Assembly (NCBI GenBank): GCA_029556335.1
Contig: JAKQFA010000041.1
Coordinates: 1 to 28,824 of the forward strand
DNA: 28,824 nt
Origin: Methanobacteriota archaeon
GTDB taxonomy: Archaea > Methanobacteriota > Methanobacteria > Methanobacteriales > Methanobacteriaceae
Direction of reading: 5' to 3'
The notes beneath the pieces were generated by a model. That model was not told the origin of the DNA, did not search any database, and saw only the letters and a program-made list of their open reading frames with translations. Below are positions 1 through 8,352 of the stretch, piece after piece. The translations under genes were made by a program, and so were the position numbers. Every line of letters starts with the position of its first letter. Position 1 is the stretch's first letter.

Positions 1-264
1 AATACACAAAAACATTCCCGGAGCTACACCAAATGAAATTACATCAGAAAGTGAATCAATGTTTTTTCCAAAACCAAAATGATCATTGCGTTTTGTCTTC
101 CTAGCCACCCATCCATCAAGGGAATCAAATATCACTGCTAAGAGCATTAACTGGGCTGAAAATATATAATAACCATCTAAAAGCATTAAAATTGATAAAA
201 ATCCAGTTGATGCATTTAAAAGTGATAGTAAATCTGGTGCAGCTAAATAATCTTTAATATGCAT
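1..264 (-). CDS. pssA: Archaetidylserine synthase (CDP-alcohol phosphatidyltransferase), 3' end cut off
   Basis: The first 88 residues of a membrane CDP-alcohol phosphatidyltransferase are visible; the rest lies beyond the window edge. The family active-site signature is present: DSLDGWVAR, then GKNIDSLSD, which supplies the metal-binding aspartates. The spacer between AR and the following G is ten residues, two longer than the usual eight. By family knowledge it joins serine to CDP-archaeol in the cytoplasmic membrane. The start is ATG at 264 with a TTGGAG-like ribosome binding site about nine bases upstream. The next gene upstream on the same strand encodes the matching decarboxylase, which supports the archaetidylserine rather than the inositol or glycerol branch. 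Head-group assignment is inference from that neighbour. Confidence 0.85.
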   Translation of the reverse strand, partial: MHIKDYLAAPDLLSLLNASTGFLSILMLLDGYYIFSAQLMLLAVIFDSLDGWVARKTKRNDHFGFGKNIDSLSDVISFGVAPGMFLCI

Positions 265-368
265 TGAAAAAAACTCCAATATTATTATAATACAAATTAT
301 TATTCATATTTTTATGTTTATTCAATGCACACCACCCCTTTAACACGCCTTTAAATCGTGTTGATCTA

Positions 369-1028
369 TCAGAACATTCTAGCAATGATGGTTTCCCCTG
401 CTTTTGATTTTTGGCCCTCACTAACCATGACCTCTGAATTGGGGGTGGGAATTATTAAATCTACCCTTGATCCGAATTTTATCATTCCCAATCGATCCCC
501 CGACTCAACCCAATCACCAGGACCAACATACGATACAATACGCCTAGCTAAGAACCCTGATATTTGAATTATCCCCAACTTCCCATATTCTGAATCTATT
601 ACTATTAAATTCTTTTCATTTACAGTATGTACACTTCCAGATGCTATTTTGAATTTTCCTGGATAATATTTGGTGGTTACTACTCTGCCAGATATGGGAA
701 CACGGTTAACATGTACATCGAAGACAGACATGAAAGTACTTACCAGTATGCCCCTTTGCTCTTTCTCTAAAATATATTCCATCAGGGGATCATCATAATT
801 AACGGTTTTTATGGTATCAATTTTCCCATTAAAAATCCTTCCATCTGCTGAAGCGAGTATTAACCCTTTACCCTCCGGTACAGCACGGTGGGGGTCCCGG
901 AAGAATTGTAAAAGGAATACAAGGGCTGCGAAAAATATGAAGGCCAAGTAAGTATATCCGAAAAATAAAGTCAAAAAAGCTAGAGATAACAAAATACCTG
1001 CTTTTTTTATAGTCCCTTTAACAAACAT
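369..1028 (-). CDS. asd: Archaetidylserine decarboxylase (short phosphatidylserine decarboxylase family)
   Basis: A 219-residue proenzyme of the short, archaeal/class-II type phosphatidylserine decarboxylase family. Two N-terminal hydrophobic segments (about residues 10-42) anchor it in the membrane. The catalytic domain follows, with HVNRVP near 106-111 and the self-cleavage site FGSRVD near 185-190. Cleavage between G186 and S187 would turn the serine into the pyruvoyl cofactor. The product converts archaetidylserine to archaetidylethanolamine. A GGTGA motif lies nine bases before the ATG. The partner synthase follows 104 bases downstream; between them a 6-bp dyad (AACACG/CGTGTT, 342-362) lies just past the stop. 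Length is normal and the catalytic motif intact. Confidence 0.9.
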   Translation of the reverse strand: MFVKGTIKKAGILLSLAFLTLFFGYTYLAFIFFAALVFLLQFFRDPHRAVPEGKGLILASADGRIFNGKIDTIKTVNYDDPLMEYILEKEQRGILVSTFMSVFDVHVNRVPISGRVVTTKYYPGKFKIASGSVHTVNEKNLIVIDSEYGKLGIIQISGFLARRIVSYVGPGDWVESGDRLGMIKFGSRVDLIIPTPNSEVMVSEGQKSKAGETIIARMF

Positions 1029-1339
1029 TTTCTTTCGTCACCAGCTTTATAACTCTTAACTTTTTTATCCTCTTTTCATATCAAGGTGTCCATTATCCTA
1101 TTTATGAATATGTTGTGATTACTACTAATGGAATTCTTAAGAAAAGTTTAATTTATAACAAGGTATATATTGGGAAATTAGATGGAACACTGCGTAAAAT
1201 AAAATGAATTTATTGTAACTAAACACTACTTATATTAATGTAAATTAAATAATCTTGACTGTTTTGATTGAGACCGAATATTACACGAGAAAAATGCAAC
1301 AGCAACAGGGGATAACTGATCCTAAGAAGTGAAACATAA
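1029..1339. other. Divergent intergenic region, AT-rich
   Basis: This 311-base gap separates asd (minus) from the unknown gene starting at 1340 (plus) and must carry promoters for both. On the plus strand the best TATA-like stretch is CTTATATTAA near 1228-1237, which would give a leader of roughly 80 bases. On the minus strand a TTCATAAATA-like stretch lies near 1095-1110. I see no open frame, RNA gene or strong hairpin. Confidence 0.45.
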
Positions 1340-1969
1340 ATGATAGAGAACAAAATTAAAATCCTCAGAAGAGCGGCTAAAGTTTCCACTATTCAAGATT
1401 CGGATGAAATATGGTGTGTCATCGCCGGGAACGAGGAAATGGTCAACAATGTAGCTTATGCTGCTATAATGGATAAAGATCGTGTGGAGATCCTCTATAG
1501 AGAACACGTAATCACAAAAGAATCTTTTGTTACAAAAAAATTTGATTTCATCATGCTCTACGGAGATATAAATAAAATAAGAGATCTGAGTTTGATTTGT
1601 AAAGAAAATGGTGGTGCTTATCTAAAAATAGCCCCATATTACGTTGAAAACGAACCTAACCTCTTTTTAACAGTTGGGCCTGAAAATAAAATAAAAAAGT
1701 TTGTGGGAGACTGTGAAAAAGAACAGATGCGCCTATCTTTCCTCATCGAAGATCAGACCACCGGATTCATTGAAACAGATGTATACATCACCGATAAGTT
1801 ACCTACTCTAATCAGAAATACCATTGATCCATTGTTTAAGATGGCAGATGTGGCATTGTCCACTCTCCTAATATCCGCTCAAGAGGATCAGATTTCCACA
1901 ATCAAGAAAATCGCCAAAAAAAACCGTTTATTTATAATAGACTTTAACAAAATTTTGAAGGAGGATTAA
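1340..1969 (+). CDS. Conserved hypothetical protein upstream of mreB
   Basis: I do not recognise this 209-residue protein. It is soluble and mixed alpha/beta, with no signal peptide, membrane segment or metal motif. Regular hydrophobic strands alternate with charged helices, for example IWCVIAG near 25-31, FDFIMLYGDI near 68-77 and RLFIIDF near 198-204. The start is ATG at 1340, preceded by a weak AAGAAGTG ribosome binding site. Its stop lies four bases before the start of the MreB-like gene, and that gene's ribosome binding site (GGAGGAT) overlaps its end, so the two are cotranscribed and probably translationally coupled. This suggests a role connected with the MreB-like filament protein, but that is inference from position only. 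Confidence 0.8.
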   Translation: MIENKIKILRRAAKVSTIQDSDEIWCVIAGNEEMVNNVAYAAIMDKDRVEILYREHVITKESFVTKKFDFIMLYGDINKIRDLSLICKENGGAYLKIAPYYVENEPNLFLTVGPENKIKKFVGDCEKEQMRLSFLIEDQTTGFIETDVYITDKLPTLIRNTIDPLFKMADVALSTLLISAQEDQISTIKKIAKKNRLFIIDFNKILKED

Positions 1970-1973
1970 ATAT

Positions 1974-3050
1974 ATGTTCGATTTTTTAAAAAATAAGGAT
2001 GAAAAAGTAGATGTTAAGAAGCAACCCCTTTCAAATACTTTGGGTATTGATTTAGGGACTCTTAACACCGTAGTAGCGATGCCTTCAGGAGATAAATTCG
2101 ATTTATATAAAATTCCATCTGTAGTAGCTGTTAAAAAAGAGGAACCAAGCTACGTACTGGCAGTGGGAGATGAAGCCAAAGCGATGTTAGGCCGGACCCC
2201 AGAAGATATTGTAGCCGTTCGTCCACTGCGAAAAGGGGTAATCGAAAGTATTGCCCAGGCGGAATCTCTCCTGGTTTATGCTATGAATCAGGGCTCAGGT
2301 GAAAGTCCGGAAAGCATTGATCGAATTGTAATCGGTATTCCTGGTGATGCATCTGAAGTGGAAAAAAAGGCTGTGGAAGATATTGGAAGAAAAGCTGGAG
2401 CCAAATACGTGCTGGTAATTAGTGAAGGACTTTCTGCAGCCATCGGTGCCGGATTACCCATAGCAGAAGCCTCAGGCACCATGGTGATTGACCTAGGGGC
2501 AGGTTCCAGTGACATAGTGGTGATTTCACTGGGAGGAATCACAGACATCGAAACCATCCGTAGCGGTGGGGATGATGTTGATACTAACATTGTGGAAAAG
2601 GTGAAAGAACTCTTCAAAGTAGAAATTGGTATACACGAAGCAGAAAAAGCCAAGATCCAAGTGGGGATGGTGCACTGCAATGCAGAAATGGAACCACTAA
2701 ACACCACCGTCATTGGAAAGTCCATGGAAACCAACAAACCACAGAAGGTTGAAATTGACTCAAAATTGGTAGCTGATGCTGCTGAACCCCTGATCATAAA
2801 ATTAATTGATTCATTATCTCGGGTGTTGGAGAGGATGTCTCCCGAATTAATTTCCGGAGTCTACAACAAAACCATAGTGGTGGGTGGTACTTCACAACTT
2901 CATGGCCTTAAAGAAAGGATTTACGAGGAAGTTGGGGTTCCAGTGGAAATCTCTGATGATCCCATGACTGTGGTGGCCAAAGGAGCAGCTATAGTGGCAG
3001 CAGAACCCCGGGCTCTGGAACCGGAAGTAAGATTAAAAGCAATGAAATAG
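1974..3050 (+). CDS. mreB: MreB-like actin-fold ATPase
   Basis: A 358-residue actin/Hsp70-fold protein most like bacterial MreB. The phosphate-1 loop is GIDLGTLNT (residues 24-32). The phosphate-2 loop is VIDLGAGSSD, the stretch AAIGAGLPIAEA precedes it as in MreB, and the adenosine motif VVGGTSQL lies near the C-terminus. It lacks the substrate-binding domain of DnaK. The N-terminal MFDFLKNK could act as a short membrane-binding helix as in some MreBs; this is inference. A strong ribosome binding site (GAAGGAGGAT) lies seven bases before ATG. MreB homologues are known from pseudomurein-walled Methanobacteriales, where a role in rod shape is presumed. Downstream lie rnhB and an ExbB/ExbD pair. 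Confidence 0.85.
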   Translation: MFDFLKNKDEKVDVKKQPLSNTLGIDLGTLNTVVAMPSGDKFDLYKIPSVVAVKKEEPSYVLAVGDEAKAMLGRTPEDIVAVRPLRKGVIESIAQAESLLVYAMNQGSGESPESIDRIVIGIPGDASEVEKKAVEDIGRKAGAKYVLVISEGLSAAIGAGLPIAEASGTMVIDLGAGSSDIVVISLGGITDIETIRSGGDDVDTNIVEKVKELFKVEIGIHEAEKAKIQVGMVHCNAEMEPLNTTVIGKSMETNKPQKVEIDSKLVADAAEPLIIKLIDSLSRVLERMSPELISGVYNKTIVVGGTSQLHGLKERIYEEVGVPVEISDDPMTVVAKGAAIVAAEPRALEPEVRLKAMK

Positions 3051-3061
3051 TCCATAGCCAA

Positions 3062-3679
3062 ATGAAGCTACTTGGAATAGACGAGGCAGGACGTGGGTCT
3101 GTGATAGGACCCTTGGTACTGTGTGGTGTTGCCATTGATAAAGATAGGCTGCGATTTCTGGAACGATTAGGCCTTAAAGACTCTAAAAAAGTGGCTCCTA
3201 AGAAGCGATTGATCTTATCCCGGAAGATAAAAAAGATTGCTGAATGTCATTTGGTTAAAATATCAGCCCAAGATATTGATTTACTCCGTTCCAGGGATGT
3301 GAATCTGAATCAAATCGAAAAGATTGGGATGAATCAGATAATCAATGCCGCTAAACCCCACATCTGTCTGGTTGATTCAATGGATGTTAAACCAGAAAGG
3401 CTAACCAGGGAACTGGAAGAAGTTAATCCCGAAATAAGGGTAATTGCTGAACATAAAGCAGATGACCGGTACCCCATCGTTGCTGCATCTTCCATTGTAG
3501 CCAAGGTCGAAAGGGACTTGGAAATTCACAGAATCCGTAACGAATACCAAGATATTGGGTCAGGGTATCCCAGCGACCCTCGTACCATAAAATTTCTCCA
3601 AGAAAGATCTTACCAGGATCTTCCAGACTTTGTTCGGCGTTCCTGGGCCACAGTCGAAAAACTGAGGGGAATAAAATGA
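3062..3679 (+). CDS. rnhB: Ribonuclease HII
   Basis: A 205-residue archaeal RNase HII that cuts RNA in RNA-DNA hybrids and at single ribonucleotides in DNA. The motif GIDEAGRGSVIGP opens the protein. The four acidic catalytic residues fall at D7, E8, D105 (in VDSMD) and D135 (in ADDRYP), the same numbering as described for archaeal RNase HII. The family motif AASSIVAKVERD follows, then GSGYPSDP. The length is normal for an archaeal enzyme without the bacterial extension. It sits 11 bases after mreB with no clear ribosome binding site of its own, and its stop overlaps the next start as ATGA (3676-3679), so it belongs to the same transcript. Confidence 0.96.
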   Translation: MKLLGIDEAGRGSVIGPLVLCGVAIDKDRLRFLERLGLKDSKKVAPKKRLILSRKIKKIAECHLVKISAQDIDLLRSRDVNLNQIEKIGMNQIINAAKPHICLVDSMDVKPERLTRELEEVNPEIRVIAEHKADDRYPIVAASSIVAKVERDLEIHRIRNEYQDIGSGYPSDPRTIKFLQERSYQDLPDFVRRSWATVEKLRGIK

Positions 3680-4518
3680 TTTATGAGTTTTTCAGTGGTG
3701 GCGTCAGTACCATCCTGGAGATGTTTAAAAGTGGAGGTCTAATAACCTACATAATCACCATAATAGGGATTTATGGAGTTTTTTATTCTCTGGAAAAGAT
3801 TTATTACCTGCGTAAGATTTCCCGAGTTGAATTTCCCCAAATAATGGGCGTGGTAAACGAATCCATGGAAAGAGGCGGATCTCTGGAAGCCCTGCGCGAA
3901 ATTGGAAGATTTCATAATCCTATTTCCCGTATCGTGGCTGAGGCATTGAAGATCGGTTACCGTAACAAAAGTGAAGTGGAAGATGCCATGGAACGCGTTT
4001 TCATTGTGGAAATGAGTCGAATGACCAAGGGTCTGGATACTATACGTACCATAATTGAGATAGCTCCTCTTCTGGGACTGATCGGTACTGTAATTGGAAT
4101 GTGGTATACTTTTAAGGCATTAGGTATGAATGCCAACCCCACTGCAATGGCGGAGGGTATCTATATTGCGCTTATCACCACTATTGTTGGTTTAGCTGTG
4201 GCTATTATAATCTTACCCCTCTATTCTTACATCAACAGTCAAATTGAAGGTGAAATTGACAAAATAGAAATTGCCAAGAAGATGACTAACTGGAGCGCGG
4301 CAGAAATGCTGATTGCCGTACGTGATGAAGTAGATTGCTCTATAGATGCATTGAATGATGCAAATGGTGTTTTAGAAGTGAAACCTGTTTATAATAATCC
4401 TAAAGCCAATATTTGGGTTTCCATCAATCCCCACATGCTGGAAAAAAGTATTGGAAACATCGTTAAAGAAAGGTGCAAGGAAGATGCTCACATTGTGAAG
4501 AGTAAGTTGAAACAGTGA
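3676..4518 (+). CDS. MotA/TolQ/ExbB-family proton channel protein
   Basis: A 280-residue polytopic membrane protein of the MotA/TolQ/ExbB family. Three membrane segments are visible near residues 20-38, 124-145 and 161-185. The second and third carry the family signatures APLLGLIGTVIGMWYTF and GIYIALITTIVGLAVAI. The cytoplasmic loop between the first two spans about 80 residues. A C-terminal extension of some 90 residues after the last membrane segment is soluble and longer than in plain ExbB. Paired with the ExbD-like gene 10 bases downstream, it should form a proton-driven motor or force generator in the membrane. What it drives in an archaeon without an outer membrane is unknown. The start overlaps the rnhB stop by four bases. 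Confidence 0.9.
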   Translation: MIYEFFSGGVSTILEMFKSGGLITYIITIIGIYGVFYSLEKIYYLRKISRVEFPQIMGVVNESMERGGSLEALREIGRFHNPISRIVAEALKIGYRNKSEVEDAMERVFIVEMSRMTKGLDTIRTIIEIAPLLGLIGTVIGMWYTFKALGMNANPTAMAEGIYIALITTIVGLAVAIIILPLYSYINSQIEGEIDKIEIAKKMTNWSAAEMLIAVRDEVDCSIDALNDANGVLEVKPVYNNPKANIWVSINPHMLEKSIGNIVKERCKEDAHIVKSKLKQ

Positions 4519-4528
4519 GGAATCCATC

Positions 4529-4918
4529 ATGGCCATTGACACCCGTGCCTATAAAAACAAACTACGCTCCAAACAAGCTCGAATAAGTTTAGTTCCACTT
4601 ATTGATGTTATTTTTACTATTTTAATATTTTTGATGGTTACCAGTAGTTTCCAAGCAGTTTCAGATTCTGCCGGGGGTAAACCTGAAATTTCGGATACCA
4701 GTGGATCCTCAGAATACTACCTGATCCCCATGTCTGGCTTGCACACCGTCACTGTGAACGGAGTGAACATGTCCAGTTACATACGCAACAGTGCAATTGC
4801 AGTGCATACCAACGTAATAGACCAGGGTGAAATCACTATCAAACCTAAAGAGGGGCTCATTACCATCGTTACTCCTCCCGGAATGCCACTGGAAAAAGCG
4901 GTGAGCACTCAACAGTAA
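4529..4918 (+). CDS. ExbD/TolR-family (DUF2149-like) proton channel partner
   Basis: A 129-residue single-pass membrane protein. A short basic N-terminal tail is followed by one membrane helix around residues 20-42 (VPLIDVIFTILIFLMVTSSF). It contains the conserved aspartate, D26, which in ExbD, TolR and MotB carries the proton. The outer domain is short, about 85 residues, with no recognisable peptidoglycan-binding motif. That fits a host with pseudomurein rather than murein. It immediately follows the ExbB-like gene and has a GAGG ribosome binding site. It is the last gene of the group; the next promoter lies in the following gap. Confidence 0.87.
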   Translation: MAIDTRAYKNKLRSKQARISLVPLIDVIFTILIFLMVTSSFQAVSDSAGGKPEISDTSGSSEYYLIPMSGLHTVTVNGVNMSSYIRNSAIAVHTNVIDQGEITIKPKEGLITIVTPPGMPLEKAVSTQQ

Positions 4919-4958
4919 ATTATGGAATCATAGTCCAACAGACCCATCTATATACAAT

Positions 4959-4982
4959 CTATATATACCGTGTCTAAGACAC
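4959..4982 (+). promoter_or_regulatory. purO promoter: TATA box with overlapping-start palindrome
   Basis: CTATATATA at 4959-4967 fits an archaeal TATA box. It is followed at once by the perfect 13-base dyad GTGTCTAAGACAC (4970-4982), with arms GTGTCT and AGACAC around one central base. Transcription should start about 25 bases after the TATA box, near 4985-4990, so a protein bound to the dyad would block polymerase. Its use as an operator is inference. Confidence 0.55.
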
Positions 4983-5016
4983 TATGTCTATCAAAAGCAA
5001 TCTAGAGGGTGATAAA

Positions 5017-5619
<603 letters not shown>

Positions 5620-5624
5620 ATAAT

Positions 5625-6389
5625 ATGGAAATCAGGTTAATCGGTCTTCCTGGAATTCCCCTCCTGCAGGAGGGGGATGACCTGGGCGAAATCATACTGG
5701 AGTCATTTGGAGCTCTAGATTTGGCCATTGAAGATGGCGATGTGTTGGTAGTGGCAGAAACTGCTGTGGCCAAAGTAGAAGGAGAAATTATCGATTTAGA
5801 TTCTGTTATTCCAAGTAAAAAGGCGTTTGAAATAGCATTGGCTACGGGTAAGGATCCTAAGTTGGTGGAAGCCATAATAGGTGCATCAAAGGAGATCATA
5901 AAAGTCGGTCCTGATTTCATTATCTCCGAGACCAAACATGGATTTGTGTGTGCCAATGCAGGAATAGATGAATCTAATATAGAATTGGGATTGGCTAAGC
6001 CTATACCTTCCGATCCTGATGCTAGTGCATCTTGTATCAGAGATAAAATTGAATCTATCACTGGTAAAAAGGTGGCTGTGGTGATTTCGGATACCCAGGG
6101 TAGAGCATTTAGAGAAGGAGCTGTCGGCGTGGCCATTGGAATCTCCGGAATGGACCCACTATGGGATCGTCGAGGAGAAACTGATCTTTATGGTCGAAAA
6201 CTTCAAACCACCACCATCGCTGTTGCCGATGAACTATCAGCAGCAGCATCAATTGTTATGGGTCAAGCCCATGAAGGACTTCCCGTAGTTTTAATAAGGG
6301 GAGTCGACTACTTCAGTTATCTTCAAAATGATTCATCGAAGGCCAAATCCCTTATTAGACCAAAAAAATATGATGTATTTAGGAAATAA
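5625..6389 (+). CDS. cofE: Coenzyme F420-0:L-glutamate ligase
   Basis: CofE adds L-glutamate residues to F420-0 using GTP, giving the gamma-linked tail of coenzyme F420, the hydride carrier of methanogenesis. Family features are visible: IGLPGIPLLQEGDDL at the N-terminus, VCANAGIDESN in the middle, VVISDTQGRAFREG, then GRKLQTTTIAVADELSAAA near the C-terminus. With the ATG at 5625 the protein is 254 residues and begins where family members do, five bases after purO. An in-frame ATG at 5598 would overlap purO by 22 bases and add nine residues. Neither start has a strong ribosome binding site, so translational coupling to purO is likely. CofD lies two genes downstream. Confidence 0.94.
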   Translation: MEIRLIGLPGIPLLQEGDDLGEIILESFGALDLAIEDGDVLVVAETAVAKVEGEIIDLDSVIPSKKAFEIALATGKDPKLVEAIIGASKEIIKVGPDFIISETKHGFVCANAGIDESNIELGLAKPIPSDPDASASCIRDKIESITGKKVAVVISDTQGRAFREGAVGVAIGISGMDPLWDRRGETDLYGRKLQTTTIAVADELSAAASIVMGQAHEGLPVVLIRGVDYFSYLQNDSSKAKSLIRPKKYDVFRK

Positions 6390-6426
6390 CTAAATTTAAT
6401 ATAATATTCGAGAAAGGAGTGTAAAT

Positions 6427-6579
6427 ATGCCTGTTAACCAGATGGAAACCAATCTACAAGCGATAACCACCACTATAGCCTTCCTAGAGAAGGAGGATTC
6501 TTGCAATCCCGAGCTTCTATCCAAATTAAAAGAAGAAAGGGATCGGCTTTTACGAGAATTGAATGTTCATCACATATAG
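6427..6579 (+). CDS. Small 50-residue protein between cofE and cofD
   Basis: A 50-codon frame preceded by a good ribosome binding site: AGAAAGGAGTG, then ATG at 6427, with spacing of seven to eight bases. The product is charged and mostly helical. Its second half, rich in E, K, R and L (LSKLKEERDRLLREL), looks like a short amphipathic helix or coiled coil. It has no cysteines and no membrane segment. It lies in the same direction between two F420-synthesis genes, 37 bases after cofE. I do not recognise the family. The strong ribosome binding site and tight placement make it a likely real gene; function is unknown. Confidence 0.65.
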   Translation: MPVNQMETNLQAITTTIAFLEKEDSCNPELLSKLKEERDRLLRELNVHHI

Positions 6580-6641
6580 TTTTTGGAATAGGAAAGAGTT
6601 AATTAAATAATTATCCTATTACATAAGACCATCGCGATACA

Positions 6642-7538
6642 ATGATTACTGTCTTCTCCGGTGGAACCGGAACTCCTAAACTACTGCAGGGGATGGTGGA
6701 AATCATCGACCCTGCAGATGTCACCGTAATTGTGAACACACTGGAAAATGAATATTTCTCAGGAGTTTACGTGGCAGCTGACCTGGACACCGTAATGTAC
6801 ACCCTGGCCGGGATGATTAACCAGGAAACATGGTATGGAATTGAAGGTGACACCTTCGTAACCCACGATACTCTAAAACGTATGGGGTGCCCTGAAATTC
6901 TGCGAATAGGTGATGAGGATCGTGGCATAAAAATTCAAAAAACGATTTTAATGAATAAACATCCCCTCTCTGAGGCTGTTGAAATCCAAAAAGAAAGATT
7001 AGGAATCAAATCAAAAATTTTGCCCATGAGTGACCAGGATTCCAATTTAACCATCCAAACCACAGAAGGTAAGATGGATTTCCACCAATTCCTGGTGGAA
7101 AAACAGGGCCGTCCCCACGTCTTGGATATAAATTATGAACAAGTTGACTCGGCTCCGGGAGTTATAGAAGCTATAAAAAATTCAGAAATGGTTTTAGTAG
7201 GGCCGTCAAATCCCATAACCTCAATTGGACCCATAATATCAACTAAAGGCGTTATGAAAGCTCTTAAGAATGCTTATGTAGTGGCGATTTCTCCTATTAT
7301 CGGTGATCGACCAGTTAGCGGCCCAGCAGCAAAATTCATGGCTGCACTGGGATACGAAGTGTCCTGTCTAGGAGTTGCCCGTATTTACCAGGATTTCCTA
7401 GACAAATTTGTAATAGATAATATCGATGCCCATTACAAAGATATAATAGAAAAACTAATAACTGAGGTTGTGGTAACTCAGACCAAGATGAACAACCAAC
7501 AAGACAAGGTGAAGTTAGCGAGGATGATTTTTGGGTGA
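6642..7538 (+). CDS. cofD: 2-phospho-L-lactate transferase
   Basis: CofD transfers the phospholactyl group from lactyl-2-diphospho-5'-guanosine to the deazaflavin Fo, giving F420-0, the substrate of CofE. The 298-residue protein opens with the family motif VFSGGTGTPKLLQGM. It continues with VNTLENEYFSG and DLDTVMYTLAG, and has the conserved VGPSNPITSIGP and VAISPIIGDRPVSGPA stretches. Length is normal. No ribosome binding site precedes the ATG, and an AT-rich TATA-like stretch (about 6600-6616) lies only some 30 bases upstream, so the message may be nearly leaderless, or the gene may be read from the upstream transcript. GTP cyclohydrolase III follows six bases later. Confidence 0.95.
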   Translation: MITVFSGGTGTPKLLQGMVEIIDPADVTVIVNTLENEYFSGVYVAADLDTVMYTLAGMINQETWYGIEGDTFVTHDTLKRMGCPEILRIGDEDRGIKIQKTILMNKHPLSEAVEIQKERLGIKSKILPMSDQDSNLTIQTTEGKMDFHQFLVEKQGRPHVLDINYEQVDSAPGVIEAIKNSEMVLVGPSNPITSIGPIISTKGVMKALKNAYVVAISPIIGDRPVSGPAAKFMAALGYEVSCLGVARIYQDFLDKFVIDNIDAHYKDIIEKLITEVVVTQTKMNNQQDKVKLARMIFG

Positions 7539-7544
7539 AATTTT

Positions 7545-8300
7545 ATGATACAAATGACTTTGATTCAAATTGATAACTATGGTCCCTGGACTGTCACTCC
7601 TTCTCCACGGGCCGAAGCAGATCTTCAAATTTTGCAATCAGAACTTTACGCAGATATTCAGCGCCAATTCGCTGCTAACAGTGGTTTGGTCTTTTTCACC
7701 CGCTTCGATAACATGCTGGCAGTAACCAATGGAGTGGGAGCCGAGGAACATCTCCGAATTCAAAAATCCATTGGAAACCGCTACCCCATCACAGTGAGTA
7801 TGGGTATTGGGGCAGCTGAAACTCCTTATGAGGCCCAGAGAAAAGCTAGTGCAGCCCTGCAGAAGTATGGGGGAGCTCAAAATGAGAATCGCAAGGAGAT
7901 ATTGGCCATCGATGGCATGGTTAATTCTGATGAAAGCTTCGTACAGATTGCCCATATAGACATCAATGGCATTACCAACTCTTTAACGGACATTATTCCT
8001 GCCTATGACACATCTTTTATTGTTAATCGTGTTCAACACTTTTTAATGAAGAAGTTAATCGAAAAAGGTTCTCTCTTATTTTTCATAGGCGGTGACAACT
8101 TCATGTCCCCCTGCAATGGTCTTGATCCTGAGGGAATATTGAAGATCATCGAAGAAATTGAGGATGAAATTAACATTGCCCTTAAAGCAGGAGTTGGAAA
8201 AGCTCCCAATGCTGAAAAAGCTGCTAATCTAGCAGATCTAGCTTTGGAAGAGATAAGGGGTGGTTTCACCTACAAATTGGTTCATGTGATGAAGGAATAA
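7545..8300 (+). CDS. gch3: GTP cyclohydrolase III (FAPy-forming)
   Basis: The archaeal GTP cyclohydrolase opens the imidazole ring of GTP and gives 2-amino-5-formylamino-6-ribosylamino-pyrimidinone phosphate. This is the first intermediate of archaeal riboflavin and deazaflavin (Fo) synthesis. The 251-residue protein matches the family from its first residues: VIQIDNYGPWTVTP-like start, LVFFTRFDNMLAVTNG, NRYPITVSMGIGAAETPYEAQ, then a second similar domain with FFIGGDNFMSP. The double cyclase-like fold is complete. GGTGA overlaps the cofD stop and lies six bases before ATG. Its place after cofE and cofD fits joint supply of flavin and F420 precursors. Confidence 0.95.
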   Translation: MIQMTLIQIDNYGPWTVTPSPRAEADLQILQSELYADIQRQFAANSGLVFFTRFDNMLAVTNGVGAEEHLRIQKSIGNRYPITVSMGIGAAETPYEAQRKASAALQKYGGAQNENRKEILAIDGMVNSDESFVQIAHIDINGITNSLTDIIPAYDTSFIVNRVQHFLMKKLIEKGSLLFFIGGDNFMSPCNGLDPEGILKIIEEIEDEINIALKAGVGKAPNAEKAANLADLALEEIRGGFTYKLVHVMKE

Positions 8301-8352
8301 TACATAAACTAAATATTTATTTTTCTTCAAACCCACATTATAGGTGCATTAA

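Noticed and set aside
265..368. Short AT-rich ORF between asd and pssA on the minus strand
   Set aside because: At 17 codons, rich in asparagine and tyrosine, it fits AT-rich spacer sequence and has no support.
2288..2797. 169-residue open frame on the minus strand opposite mreB
   Set aside because: It is antisense to a clearly conserved gene, serine/proline-rich as expected of a shadow frame, and has no ribosome binding site.
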